Translations under genes and position numbers: made by a program
Part shown: positions 25,276 to 33,086 of the stretch, in pieces
Numbering within the stretch: position 1 is the first letter of the stretch
Layout of the letters: each line of letters begins with the position of its first letter
Notes under the pieces: model-generated
Database searches by the model: none
Told to the model about the DNA's origin: nothing
Seen by the model: the letters and a program-made list of their open reading frames with translations, nothing else
From: a virus
DNA length: 64,000 nucleotides
Reading direction: 5' to 3' (one strand)
Virus record (IMG/VR): IMGVR_UViG_3300034684_000299
Span: 121,438-185,437 of that record

Positions 25276-25638
25276 ATGAAAGTTGAAGAATTCAAAAATA
25301 TAATAAGTAAAGAGAAAAAGAAACATAATAGTTTGATAATCAAAATAACTAAAAAAAAGCTTGAAAATATAATTCCAAAATATTTTGAATATATAAAAAA
25401 GAATATTGCTGATGGGATAGTCCACAAAGAAGAAGTAGAAAATGAAAAATGGAATTGTTTATATCTTGAAATTGATCCACAATATCAAGATATTTTTTTC
25501 TATTTATCAACAGAGGATATTAAAAATGATGGTAGTTTTATGTTTAGAAAAAAATTCAATGAAGTGTCTGAAGAAGAATTAGAAATTTTAAGTAATCTAT
25601 TTAGTAATGACAAATTTTACTACAAACCAAAAAAATAG
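25276..25638 (+). CDS. Family P9 protein, unknown function
   Basis: 120 residues: KVEEFKNIISKEKKKHNSLIIKITKKKLENIIPKYFEYI, NEKWNCLYLEIDPQ, and KKFNEVSEEELEILSNLF. The SD and first eight codons (25259-25297) are identical to those of the unrelated family P3 gene at 25757, a shared initiation cassette. Confidence 0.8.
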   Translation: MKVEEFKNIISKEKKKHNSLIIKITKKKLENIIPKYFEYIKKNIADGIVHKEEVENEKWNCLYLEIDPQYQDIFFYLSTEDIKNDGSFMFRKKFNEVSEEELEILSNLFSNDKFYYKPKK

Positions 25639-25654
25639 AAAACAATTAAGAGAA

Positions 25655-25703
25655 ATTTCTAAAAATGTTTGTCAAAATTGGTATATATCTTCTAGAAATT
25701 TGA
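25655..25703 (+). promoter_or_regulatory. Inverted repeat enclosing the GGTATATAT motif
   Basis: AAATTTCTA (25653-25661) pairs with TAGAAATTT (about 25693-25701). Between the arms lies TTGGTATATAT, the motif seen upstream of the 3102, 12187 and 23020 genes. No gene covers 25639-25756. It may be a promoter, an operator, or both. Confidence 0.4.
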
Positions 25704-25756
25704 AGTATTTAAGGAAGGAAGATTGGGACGACAAAATATAAGAGGAGGTAAAAAAA

Positions 25757-26176
25757 ATGAAAGTTGAAGAATTCAAAAAGAGTGTCTTAAACAGTTTAGA
25801 TGAAATACCTGAATTACCGTATGGTTCAGTGTTCATTGAGATGCATTATGATAAAGCCGATTACCAAAAAACTTTAGACGAAATATTAGATCAAGAAGAA
25901 ATGAGTGTTAAAGAAATAGAAGAAACATTAAAAGAAGCACAAAATGAGCCATATAGAATAGCTGATAATTTGACTGATATTTATACAGCCGATCTTTTGG
26001 AATGGTATATGAAAGATCTTGACAGAATTTCTTATTTAGACGAAGCTCTCAAAAATTTAGAAGCACCAGATGGTATTACTGCTTTGTCAGAAGGACAATT
26101 TTTATATTGGGAAGAGGTAGTATCAGAAGTAATTGAAAAGGGACTTGAAACACTTAAAAACTTTAAAAAAAAATAA
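25757..26176 (+). CDS. Family P3 protein, unknown function
   Basis: 139 residues. The start region (SD plus MKVEEFK) is copied from or into the 25276 gene. The body is P3: LDEILDQEEMSVKEIEETLKEAQ, YTADLLEWYMKDLDRISYLDEALKNLEAPDG, and EGQFLYWEEVVSEVIEKGLETL. Differs from the other members by a longer N-terminal insert (EIPELPYGSVFIEMHYD). Confidence 0.85.
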   Translation: MKVEEFKKSVLNSLDEIPELPYGSVFIEMHYDKADYQKTLDEILDQEEMSVKEIEETLKEAQNEPYRIADNLTDIYTADLLEWYMKDLDRISYLDEALKNLEAPDGITALSEGQFLYWEEVVSEVIEKGLETLKNFKKK

Positions 26177-26191
26177 GAGGAGGAATTTAAA

Positions 26192-26935
26192 ATGCCAAAT
26201 TGGGTATATAACAATCTAACGTTAAAAGCTAAAAGCGAAAAAAGATTATTAGAAGTAATTCAAGAAATAACTAGCGACGAAGACGGAAAAATGGTATTAG
26301 ATTTCAACAAGATAATTCCAGCTCCGGCGAATGTCTTTCAAGCATCATACAATGAAAGTACTATTGAAGCATTGAATGCTTATATAAACTTAAACAACAT
26401 TACTTCTGATGAAGAGTTAAATAAAGTATTAAAAGATCCGCACTGGGAAGATGAAACACCTAAGTTTGAATTTATAGACATGACAAAGAAAGAATTTGTG
26501 GAAAAATACAAAGATATGAAATATAAACCTAAAATAGAGATTGTGAGTTGGTACGACTGGAATACAGCTTGTTGGGATACCAAATGGAATGCGTATACTA
26601 GAAATATTGAACTATCAGGAGATACGGCATACATTGAATTCGAAACAGCTTGGTCTGCACCTGAAGACATTTTTAAAGAGCTGAAGAAAAAGTATCCCGA
26701 TATTGTTTTTAAATGGAAGTATTGGGAACCGATGATGGGATGGGCTGGTAGTAATGGATATTATGTAGATGTTAGCGAGGGACTAACAAAATATGTAGAG
26801 TTTTTAATTATGAATGATTTCATTGACGAACCAGAAGAAATTGGTTATACAATGGATGAAGATGGGGATTATAGATGTATGTCAGAAGACGAAAATGAAG
26901 AATGGGAAAAAACAAGGGGTGAATTAAATGACTGA
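26192..26935 (+). CDS. Api92-like / DUF1281 family protein
   Basis: 247 residues starting MPNWVYNNLTLKAKSEK, the typical MPNWxxNxLxVxG opening of this phage family. Also present are DFNKIIPAP (36-44), a WDTKWNAY block near residue 130, YIEFETAWSAPEDIFKELKKKYPDIVFKWKYWEP and a GWAGSNGYYV stretch. The family is widespread in phages and mobile elements with a ferredoxin-like fold; its biochemical role is not established. The stop overlaps the next start by eight bases. Confidence 0.8.
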   Translation: MPNWVYNNLTLKAKSEKRLLEVIQEITSDEDGKMVLDFNKIIPAPANVFQASYNESTIEALNAYINLNNITSDEELNKVLKDPHWEDETPKFEFIDMTKKEFVEKYKDMKYKPKIEIVSWYDWNTACWDTKWNAYTRNIELSGDTAYIEFETAWSAPEDIFKELKKKYPDIVFKWKYWEPMMGWAGSNGYYVDVSEGLTKYVEFLIMNDFIDEPEEIGYTMDEDGDYRCMSEDENEEWEKTRGELND

Positions 26936-27419
26936 TAATCTCACTGTGCAAGATTGGAACAAAATAATAGAAGAAAAAGAAGTCGATTTACTTATAGAAA
27001 TTGAAAATATGATAGATCAGGCGTTTGAAAAAAACGATGATGATGTTTTAAGTGTTATTTTAAACTCAGACGGAGAAGTATATACAAAAATCTTCCATCC
27101 CGGGGAAGAAATTAAGGTAAATGACAACGAAGTGGTAATAGAAAGTCTGTTACCAGAGATGTGTCAATTAGAAAGCGAATTAATGGATTTGCATTATGAA
27201 TTTTTTGAAGAATTGATGTATGAATTAGACCTTATAGAAGAATACAAAAAATTTAAACAACAACATGGGAACAGTACTAATTTCAAGGAATTTCCTATGG
27301 ACAAATTTTATCAATTTCTTCCAAAAGATAAACAAGAGAAAGTGAAAGAATTTATTATTGAAAAGTTCAAAGGAGATTTTTTTAAAAATTACCGTATATA
27401 TCCAAAGTTTTGGAGATGA
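26928..27419 (+). CDS. Family P6-like protein, unknown function
   Basis: 163 residues. TVQDWNKIIEEKEVDLLIEIENMIDQAFEKNDDDVLSVILNSDGEVYTKIF has the helix, then VILxxDGEVY pattern of family P6, followed by a different C-terminal half (FYQFLPKDKQEKVKEFIIEKFKGDFFKNY). A terminator follows. Confidence 0.75.
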   Translation: MTDNLTVQDWNKIIEEKEVDLLIEIENMIDQAFEKNDDDVLSVILNSDGEVYTKIFHPGEEIKVNDNEVVIESLLPEMCQLESELMDLHYEFFEELMYELDLIEEYKKFKQQHGNSTNFKEFPMDKFYQFLPKDKQEKVKEFIIEKFKGDFFKNYRIYPKFWR

Positions 27420-27434
27420 GTTAAGTGTTTTAAG

Positions 27435-27468
27435 GGTTCCTATCAATTGGGATAGGAACCTAATTTTT
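27435..27468 (+). terminator. Rho-independent terminator
   Basis: GGTTCCTATC-aattgg-GATAGGAACC then TAATTTTT. Confidence 0.85.
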
Positions 27469-27486
27469 AAAAAAGGAGGTAATAAA

Positions 27487-27891
27487 ATGAGTCATGGAGG
27501 AAAGAAAAAAGAAATACTTAAAGAAATTGAAGAAATAGAAAGTCAATTTAATGATTGGGAGTGTACTGGCAAAGAAGATTTATATGATGAGACTGTTGAT
27601 TATTTAAAAATAGTGTTTGAAAAACACAAAAATATAACTAAATCGATTTTTTTAAGTTATACAGTAGTTTTTCATGGAAATGTTAGTTGGGAATTGCCAA
27701 TTTTTGATTGTATAATAACTATTGGTAATGCTGGAGATAATATAGGTTTTTGGGAGGAATTTTCACTTATTACATATAACAAATCAGAATATTTAGCAAT
27801 AAAAGATATTCCAAATATTTTAAAGGCAATAGACAATTTTGGAAGTCCTGAAAATAATCTACAACTTTTATTCAATAAAACTATAAGCTAA
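27487..27891 (+). CDS. Unknown small protein
   Basis: 134 residues from the ATG at 27487, which has AAAAGGAGGTAATAAA. An in-frame ATG at 27358 lies inside the previous gene and upstream of the terminator, so it was rejected. Helical N-terminus (KKKEILKEIEEIESQFNDWECTGK), then a strand-rich middle (LSYTVVFHGNVSWELPIFDCIITIGNAGDNIGF). No known family or paralogue. Confidence 0.75.
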   Translation: MSHGGKKKEILKEIEEIESQFNDWECTGKEDLYDETVDYLKIVFEKHKNITKSIFLSYTVVFHGNVSWELPIFDCIITIGNAGDNIGFWEEFSLITYNKSEYLAIKDIPNILKAIDNFGSPENNLQLLFNKTIS

Positions 27892-27921
27892 TTTATTACA
27901 TAACAAAAAGGAGGCTTTAAA

Positions 27922-28731
27922 ATGCTGAGAGAAATACAAGTTTTTGAACAAAATAATCCATTTGAAATTCCTTATGATTATTATTTAGGCAATGTTTTAA
28001 CTCCAGATGAAAATTTAGAAGATACTTATTCAAAATTATCATTCCCAAAAGACACTAAATCCAAAAATCCGCAGTACTATTTCCTCAAAAAAGGAATAAT
28101 AGCTGAAAACACGTTGGGATTAGATGTTAAGACTGATAAATTGTATATGAGTGTAGAAATGTTCGACGGTGATTTGAAATATCAATCATTAGAGAATATC
28201 AAATACGCATTGAATGATGAGAAATATAAATTTTTGAATAACACAACAGTTAATTTTAAGTATTTCAATTATATTTTTGGTTTAAGGGATTACATAATAT
28301 CCGAATATAATCCAATAGCTATAAAATTATTGTCAATAATAGATTCTGGCACTGGCTTTGAATTGAAAGAAGGTATTCTAACAAATTTTGAATCCCGTGA
28401 AATTGGATACATGTTTATCACAGAAAAAACAGCAGAAAAGATGGGATGGAGTAAAGAACAAGCAGAATTAGAACTGCAAAAAGCATTTGAAGATTATAAA
28501 CATTATGTAGAAGGAGAAATATTTTTGATTAATGTATATAATATATACAGCATCTACAAACAATCAAGGAAGATAGAAAGAACCAGGAAATCTAATCTTC
28601 CTTTCATCACATTGATATGTTTTGGAGAAGAAGAATTAAAGAATATATTGGATGAGAAACTTAATGAGATTTTACCAAAAATGTTTAAGTACAAAAAAGA
28701 AGATTTAATTCATGTTGGAAAAGGAAATTAA
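27922..28731 (+). CDS. Family P4 protein, divergent, unknown function
   Basis: 269 residues. It keeps TDKLYMSVEMFDGDLKYQSLENIKYAL, YIISEYNPIAIKLL, EIGYMFITEKTAEKMG and FLINVYNIYSIYK, plus the C-terminal LNEILPKMFKYKKEDL. The N-terminal 60 residues have diverged from the other three members. SD AAAAGGAGGCTTTAAA. Confidence 0.8.
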   Translation: MLREIQVFEQNNPFEIPYDYYLGNVLTPDENLEDTYSKLSFPKDTKSKNPQYYFLKKGIIAENTLGLDVKTDKLYMSVEMFDGDLKYQSLENIKYALNDEKYKFLNNTTVNFKYFNYIFGLRDYIISEYNPIAIKLLSIIDSGTGFELKEGILTNFESREIGYMFITEKTAEKMGWSKEQAELELQKAFEDYKHYVEGEIFLINVYNIYSIYKQSRKIERTRKSNLPFITLICFGEEELKNILDEKLNEILPKMFKYKKEDLIHVGKGN

Positions 28732-28753
28732 ATTTTAGAGAGGAGGAATTTAA

Positions 28754-28885
28754 ATGGCTGAAGATTTGGATGAATTAATAAATGAATATAAAAATAAGAA
28801 TGACGAACTCTCAAAGTCATATAAAAGAGCTTTAGAAATACTAAAAGCAAAAGAAAGTATAGAAGAAAAGAAGGGGGAAAAATGA
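28754..28885 (+). CDS. Tiny helical protein (43 aa), unknown
   Basis: MAEDLDELINEYKNKNDELS, then a lysine- and glutamate-rich helix ending KGEK. Strong SD (AGGAGGAATTTAA), and its stop overlaps the next start (ATGA), so it is likely translated. Probably a single amphipathic or coiled-coil helix. Confidence 0.7.
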   Translation: MAEDLDELINEYKNKNDELSKSYKRALEILKAKESIEEKKGEK

Positions 28886-29172
28886 CTAAAGAAGAATGGC
28901 TAAAGGTGGCAAATGATAGTCATGACCAATTAAAAGAAAAATTTAAGGAAGCGTTGGAATTAACTCGTACTAAAAATATGGAACATACGGTAGTATTGGA
29001 AAGTAATGGCAATTGTTATGTTACTGATAATTACTCAGAAAATCAAACAAGTTTAGATTTCATAAGATTTGAAAATCTAAAAGAAGAAATTGAGCTGTTT
29101 GAAAGAAAGTTAGACTTTTGGTTTGAGATATTTTTTGAAACATTCATTGAGCGGATAGAACTAACACTTTGA
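28882..29172 (+). CDS. Family P7 protein (MTKEEWLK type), unknown function
   Basis: 96 residues: TKEEWLKVANDSHDQLKEKFKEALEL, HTVVLESNGNCYVTDN, and FWFEIFFETFIERI. Parallel to the 13366 protein without its basic N-terminus. ATGA-coupled to the small upstream gene, with an additional SD (AAGGGGG). Confidence 0.75.
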   Translation: MTKEEWLKVANDSHDQLKEKFKEALELTRTKNMEHTVVLESNGNCYVTDNYSENQTSLDFIRFENLKEEIELFERKLDFWFEIFFETFIERIELTL

Positions 29173-29194
29173 ATTAAACAAAGGAGGTAATATC

Positions 29195-29884
29195 ATGGGA
29201 CAATACTATTTAATTGCAAATATAGATAAGAAAGAATATTTAGAACCTGATTTGCTGAAATTAATGGAAACTTCTTACATTGGGAACCCGTATCCAGAAA
29301 CTGTAGTTGATTTATTAGCAGGTAGATGGAAAGGGGATAGAGTAATGTGGTGTGGTGATTATGCCCAAGATGAACCACATTTTAAAGAATTTATGAAAGG
29401 TATTGATTTAGACAAATTAGAAGAAGATATAATTAAACAAGGGCATTTTGATATTAAATCTATCAAAGCTAATTTTGGGTCGGTAAAAGATTATATTAAA
29501 GAAGCATTCAATTATTACTTCTTGGCTGAATATACTTTTACAAAAATAGAACCAAATTATTCATCCAATAGTGTAGTAGAAAGGACAGGAGCGTGTGTTG
29601 AGTTTATTCTGAATGAAGACAAAAAAGAAGCTATTGCAGTACCTTTTTATCGTCATGCCCATTTAGATTATACAATTCATCCACTCCCATTATTAACAGC
29701 AACTTCTAATGGACGTGGAAGCGGAGATTATGAAGGAATAAACATGGAATATGTGGGAAGTTGGGCTGGTGATAGATTATCAGCAATAATAAACGATTTT
29801 TCAGATCCAAAAGACAACAAGTATATCAAATTATTGGATGAAGGTTATCAAATATTAGATATACATTTTCAAGAAACTTACTGA
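29195..29884 (+). CDS. Conserved protein of the MGQYY type, unknown function
   Basis: 229 residues starting MGQYYLIANIDKKEYLEPDLLKLMETSYIGNPY, with LLAGRWKGDRVMWCGDYAQDE near residue 45. From memory, this opening is typical of a widespread family of uncharacterised bacterial and phage proteins (MGQYYxxxNLDKKE...KLMExSYxGN). No catalytic motif is evident. SD AAAGGAGGTAATATC. It is the last gene before the structured RNA at 29902. Confidence 0.75.
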   Translation: MGQYYLIANIDKKEYLEPDLLKLMETSYIGNPYPETVVDLLAGRWKGDRVMWCGDYAQDEPHFKEFMKGIDLDKLEEDIIKQGHFDIKSIKANFGSVKDYIKEAFNYYFLAEYTFTKIEPNYSSNSVVERTGACVEFILNEDKKEAIAVPFYRHAHLDYTIHPLPLLTATSNGRGSGDYEGINMEYVGSWAGDRLSAIINDFSDPKDNKYIKLLDEGYQILDIHFQETY

Positions 29885-29901
29885 AGAAATAAAAGAGATC
29901 T

Positions 29902-30097
29902 AGTCAACTACCCCACCCTATAGAGGGTGGAGCTTGTAAAAGCTCAAGTTGACTACCCTAAGTCCTTCGAGGACTACGTTATATAGGTCATAACACCTAC
30001 GGGCGTTTCTCCTAACTCGTAGCTCTGTTGCTTAACTTTAAACAATCCTGTGAGGTAGGGATAGTGAGTTAAGTGTAAAAAGCCTATATAACATTGG
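29902..30097 (+). ncRNA. Structured RNA locus B (candidate IscB/HEARO-type omega-RNA or IS left end)
   Basis: In a 398-base gap without a gene. Starts AGTCAACTACC, then a CACCC-tata-GAGGGTG hairpin (an IS605-type end), GAGCTT-gtaa-AAGCTC, and a closing GTTGACT that pairs with the first bases. Next come a perfect ten-base long-range helix GTTATATAGG/CCTATATAAC (about 29978 with 30083) enclosing CTACG/CGTAG and CTTAACT/AGTTAAG stems, the latter with an inner ATCC/GGGAT. Locus A at 9885 has the same helix order with compensating base changes. It lies directly upstream of tnpB but is unlike the TnpB omega-RNA, which is at the 3' end of that gene. Confidence 0.65.
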
Positions 30098-30140
30098 GGA
30101 AGGAGACATTACTCCAAAAGGAGGTATACTTTATGAAAAT

Positions 30141-30183
30141 CCAGCGAGAACACTCTCCAATTCATTGGAGAGATGAGAGCTGG
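30141..30183. repeat. 43-base hairpin repeat, inverted relative to the copy at 10193
   Basis: CCAGC...GCTGG ends around CTCTCCAATTCATTGGAGAG. Matches the reverse complement of the element at 10193-10234. It lies between structured RNA B and the tnpB promoter region. Confidence 0.8.
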
Positions 30184-30282
30184 CTTTAAACAATGAAACA
30201 AATTTTAACTACAAATATTATATATAAATGTATGATACATTTGTAATATATTATACAATTATCTAATAAAGGAGAATTTAAG

Positions 30283-31446
30283 ATGTTGAAGACATATAAG
30301 TTTCGTATATACCCAACAGAAGAACAAATTGAGAAGTTGAACCAGCATTTCGGACATACTCGATTTGTATATAACTTGTTCTTAGAGCTTTCAAGCAATG
30401 CATATAAAAATACCAAAACGCATACTAATTACAATGTTTGGGCTAAAATGCTTGTGGCTCTTAAGAAATCCGAAAAGTATAAATGGCTGAACGATGTTAA
30501 CTCTCAATCGTTACAACAATCTTTGAAAGACTTAGATACTGGCTATAAACGTTTCTTTAAGAAGCAGAGTAAACATCCGAAATTCAAGAAAAAAGCGAAT
30601 AGACAATCGTTTAGAGTTCCTCAACATATACAATTGTACGAAAATGAGAGTAACGATAAATACGGTATTCTTTTCATTCCTAAGTTTAAAGAAGGCATTA
30701 AAGTACGTATGCATCGTAAAGTACCTTCTAATGCTAAGTTGAAAAGTTGTACGATTGTTAAAACTACTACAAATAATTACTATGTGTCTATTCTTGTGGA
30801 AACAGATGAAATCGTACCTGTAAGAGATATAGACTACAAAAATTCAATTGGTATAGATGTAGGGCTTAAGGATATGGCAATTTTGTCTAACGGTAAAAAA
30901 TACGAAGTGCTCAAACCATTAGCCAAACTTGAGAGAAAACTAAAACGTGTTCAAAAGAAACTTTCAAAGAAAGTTCTATATTCCAAGAATTGGCATAAAG
31001 CAAAATTAGAGGTGGCTAAAGTACATGAGAAAATTAAGAATACAAGAGAGGATTTTTTACATAAACTAACGAAGGAAATCAGCGAGAACCAAGCTGATGT
31101 CTTTTTCGTTGAGACTCTTAATATAAGTGGCATGTTAAAGAATCATCATTTAGCTAAAAGTATCTCAGATGTAAGTTGGTACAAATTCAAGACGTTTCTA
31201 AAATACAAAGCAGAGAGGTTAGGTAAGAAGGTAATCGAGATAGGAATGTTCGAACCTTCGTCTAAGATTTGTAGTGTTTGTGGATATAAGAACAAAGATT
31301 TAGAACTCTCTGATAGAGAATGGATATGTCCTGAATGTGGTACCAAACACGATAGAGATATAAATGCCGCTATCAATATTAGACAGTTTGGAATAGATAA
31401 ATATACTTCCAAACCATCGAAAGAGTTGCAGTTAGTTCCTGCTTAA
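30283..31446 (+). CDS. tnpB: TnpB, RNA-guided nuclease of an IS200/IS605-family element
   Basis: 387 residues, intact. The N-terminus (MLKTYKFRIYPTEEQIEKLNQHFGHTRFVYN) is the standard TnpB opening. RuvC residues are visible as GIDVGLKD (Asp192), VETLNISGM (Glu277) and DRDINAAINI (Asp357/Asp359). The zinc ribbon has Cys330, Cys333, Cys349 and Cys352 (CSVCG...CPECG). TnpB cuts DNA guided by an omega-RNA made from the element's right end, which is also present here. No tnpA transposase is adjacent, so the element is non-autonomous or immobile. Base composition is similar to its neighbours. Confidence 0.95.
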   Translation: MLKTYKFRIYPTEEQIEKLNQHFGHTRFVYNLFLELSSNAYKNTKTHTNYNVWAKMLVALKKSEKYKWLNDVNSQSLQQSLKDLDTGYKRFFKKQSKHPKFKKKANRQSFRVPQHIQLYENESNDKYGILFIPKFKEGIKVRMHRKVPSNAKLKSCTIVKTTTNNYYVSILVETDEIVPVRDIDYKNSIGIDVGLKDMAILSNGKKYEVLKPLAKLERKLKRVQKKLSKKVLYSKNWHKAKLEVAKVHEKIKNTREDFLHKLTKEISENQADVFFVETLNISGMLKNHHLAKSISDVSWYKFKTFLKYKAERLGKKVIEIGMFEPSSKICSVCGYKNKDLELSDREWICPECGTKHDRDINAAINIRQFGIDKYTSKPSKELQLVPA

Positions 31447-31566
31447 AAGAACTCTACCCCAGGGACTGGGGAATGTTAAGCCTTTGGAGACTGTGTAAGA
31501 CGAGCATTCATTGTCGCAACAGTCGATGAATTAGGAAGCTTACCTCTTTAGAGGTAAGTAGTTCAC
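31430..31566 (+). ncRNA. TnpB omega-RNA encoded by the element's right end
   Basis: Follows and overlaps the tnpB stop. Contains the typical elements GCCTTTGGAGACTGTG, GACGAGC, GCAACAGTCGATGAATTAGG and a final CTTACCTC/GAGGTAAG hairpin ending TAGTTCAC. The guide would be the bases just downstream of 31566. The assignment rests on close agreement with the known layout of IS605 right ends. Confidence 0.8.
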
Positions 31567-31590
31567 GACAAGAAATAGGAGATGATTAAA

Positions 31591-31878
31591 ATGGATTTTA
31601 ATGATCAAGATTTAGAACAACTTGTAGATCTTATTATAGATAAAATAGCTGATAAACTAAAAAAAATCAAAGAGTTTGAAAATGAAAATAGTTGGTTGAC
31701 TTATGACAACACAAAACTAAAAAGTGAAATAAGTAACCAAAATAATGTAATATATTATTATTCCTCTCAAGTGTCAGATTTAAGAAAAGAAAATAAAAAA
31801 TTGAAAAAAGAATTAGAAGAAGCTGAGAAAGAAATTAGTTTTCTCCATGAAGAACTAAACAAAAGTGAATATCAATAA
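31591..31878 (+). CDS. Coiled-coil protein, unknown function
   Basis: 95 residues from the ATG at 31591 (GGAG with a 10-base spacer); the in-frame ATG at 31582 directly abuts the SD. DFNDQDLEQLVDLIIDKIADKLKKI is followed by a long heptad-like coiled coil (LRKENKKLKKELEEAEKEIS). It lies 25 bases after the element's right end, so its promoter may have been displaced by the insertion. Confidence 0.75.
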   Translation: MDFNDQDLEQLVDLIIDKIADKLKKIKEFENENSWLTYDNTKLKSEISNQNNVIYYYSSQVSDLRKENKKLKKELEEAEKEISFLHEELNKSEYQ

Positions 31879-31892
31879 AGGAGATCTTATAA

Positions 31893-32414
31893 ATGGTTAA
31901 TTGGATAGAATTAATTGAAAAAAATGACAAAAAAATTAGAAAGAAAATAGAAATAGCAATAAGAAAAACTTATGATTTTACTTTAGGATTTAATAAACTT
32001 TTAGATATTTTTGTGTTGTTGAGCAAGAAGGGTAAAGTTTATTTAAAATATAGAAAAAATGATATTGATAAAGAATTAAAAGAAGTCGAAAAAGGAGAGG
32101 CTATTTTAATTGCTTCTTTCTACCCACTAGAATGTGATTCAGATGATGAATTATATAGGATGGATAGAGAAATAATACAAGAGATCTTTGAAAAGTGTAA
32201 TTGTGTAGAGTATTTAGAAGATTTCTTAAAACTAAAAGAAAGTGACGAATATAATAAAGCTATGGTGTTTCTTTATAATTTACCACAAGAAAAAATATAT
32301 TGTTTAACAAAAACAACTACAAATTATATTGTTGATAATTACTTCCAAACATATTATCTGGAAAATCTGGACAATCTGTTTGAAGAATATAAAAAGGAGG
32401 AATTAAAATGTTAG
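31893..32414 (+). CDS. Family P6 protein, unknown function
   Basis: 173 residues: WIELIEKNDKKIRKKIEIAIRKTYDFTLGF, IFVLLSKKGKVYLKYRKND, a KGEAILIASFYPLECDSDDELYRMDREIIQEIFEKCNCVEYLEDFL block and YNLPQEKIYCLT near the end. These parallel the 12732 and 14944 proteins. More basic than its paralogues. Confidence 0.75.
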   Translation: MVNWIELIEKNDKKIRKKIEIAIRKTYDFTLGFNKLLDIFVLLSKKGKVYLKYRKNDIDKELKEVEKGEAILIASFYPLECDSDDELYRMDREIIQEIFEKCNCVEYLEDFLKLKESDEYNKAMVFLYNLPQEKIYCLTKTTTNYIVDNYFQTYYLENLDNLFEEYKKEELKC

Positions 32415-32953
32415 AAATACCAGAGTTATTAAGTATTTTTGGAGATCTAAAACCAAAAAATAAAGAGGTTTTGTACAATTTCTTAGTAGATCCAAGAACA
32501 TACAATGATAGAGGTGAAATTAAAGAGTTTAGACAGATATTGAGGGAAATGAAAAATGATTTGTTGTACTATGATGCATATTTTGATGAAGAAATGAGTC
32601 AAAGTGAAGAGAAGTTCAGACAACTAATAACTGAGAACAAAGGCAGATATAAGACCGTAACTATTAAAATGGAGGATTTATTTAAGATCTCCGAAGAAGA
32701 ATATCGATATTGGGTAGAATGTATAGAGGAAGAATATAATGCGATAATGACTGCTGGATTTGAGAAAATAGGAATAATTACTTATTATTTTGATTTAGAA
32801 AATGAAGAAACGTTGTCAGAAGCTGAAGCTGACAACGTACCTATGGGTGAAGAAAGGATAGAGAAATGGGTCGATCAGACAAATTCAAAATTTGATTTAT
32901 GGTCTGAAATAATTGAGTATTACATAGAAAAGAAAAAGGAGGAAAAATCTTGA
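32408..32953 (+). CDS. Family P9 protein with an extra N-terminal domain
   Basis: 181 residues. The last 105 residues are a standard P9 unit (YKTVTIKMEDLFKISEEEYRYWVECIEEEY, FEKIGIITYYFDLENEE, IEKWVDQTNSKFDLWSEIIEYYI). The first 75 (LEIPELLSIFGDLKPKNKEVLYNFLVDP) are not found in other members, so this is a fusion or the ancestral long form. A strong terminator follows. Confidence 0.75.
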   Translation: MLEIPELLSIFGDLKPKNKEVLYNFLVDPRTYNDRGEIKEFRQILREMKNDLLYYDAYFDEEMSQSEEKFRQLITENKGRYKTVTIKMEDLFKISEEEYRYWVECIEEEYNAIMTAGFEKIGIITYYFDLENEETLSEAEADNVPMGEERIEKWVDQTNSKFDLWSEIIEYYIEKKKEEKS

Positions 32954-33006
32954 ATGTACAAATATTTGAAACAAGGGATTAAGTTTCAATATCAATTAGA
33001 AATACA

Positions 33007-33037
33007 GCCCTATCTTTTAGGTAGGGCCTTTTTTTTA
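33007..33037 (+). terminator. Rho-independent terminator
   Basis: GCCCTA-tcttttagg-TAGGGC followed by C and eight T residues. Confidence 0.9.
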
Positions 33038-33086
33038 CCCTATTGAATTTTTTGAAATGATACAATGTAGACAGGAGGTGGGATAA

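Larger units (their letters stand above)
29902..31566 (+). mobile_element. IS200/IS605-family element carrying tnpB only
   Basis: Right end is the CTTACCTC-ttta-GAGGTAAG hairpin followed by TTCAC at 31562-31566. The left end is less clear: the subterminal hairpin at 29914-29931 is a typical IS605 end, so the element may include the whole structured RNA B. No tnpA and no terminal inverted repeats, as normal for this family. Confidence 0.65.

Noticed and set aside
27358-27486. Longer start for the 27487 gene
   Set aside because: The extension runs through the previous gene and a terminator hairpin, while a strong SD sits right before 27487.
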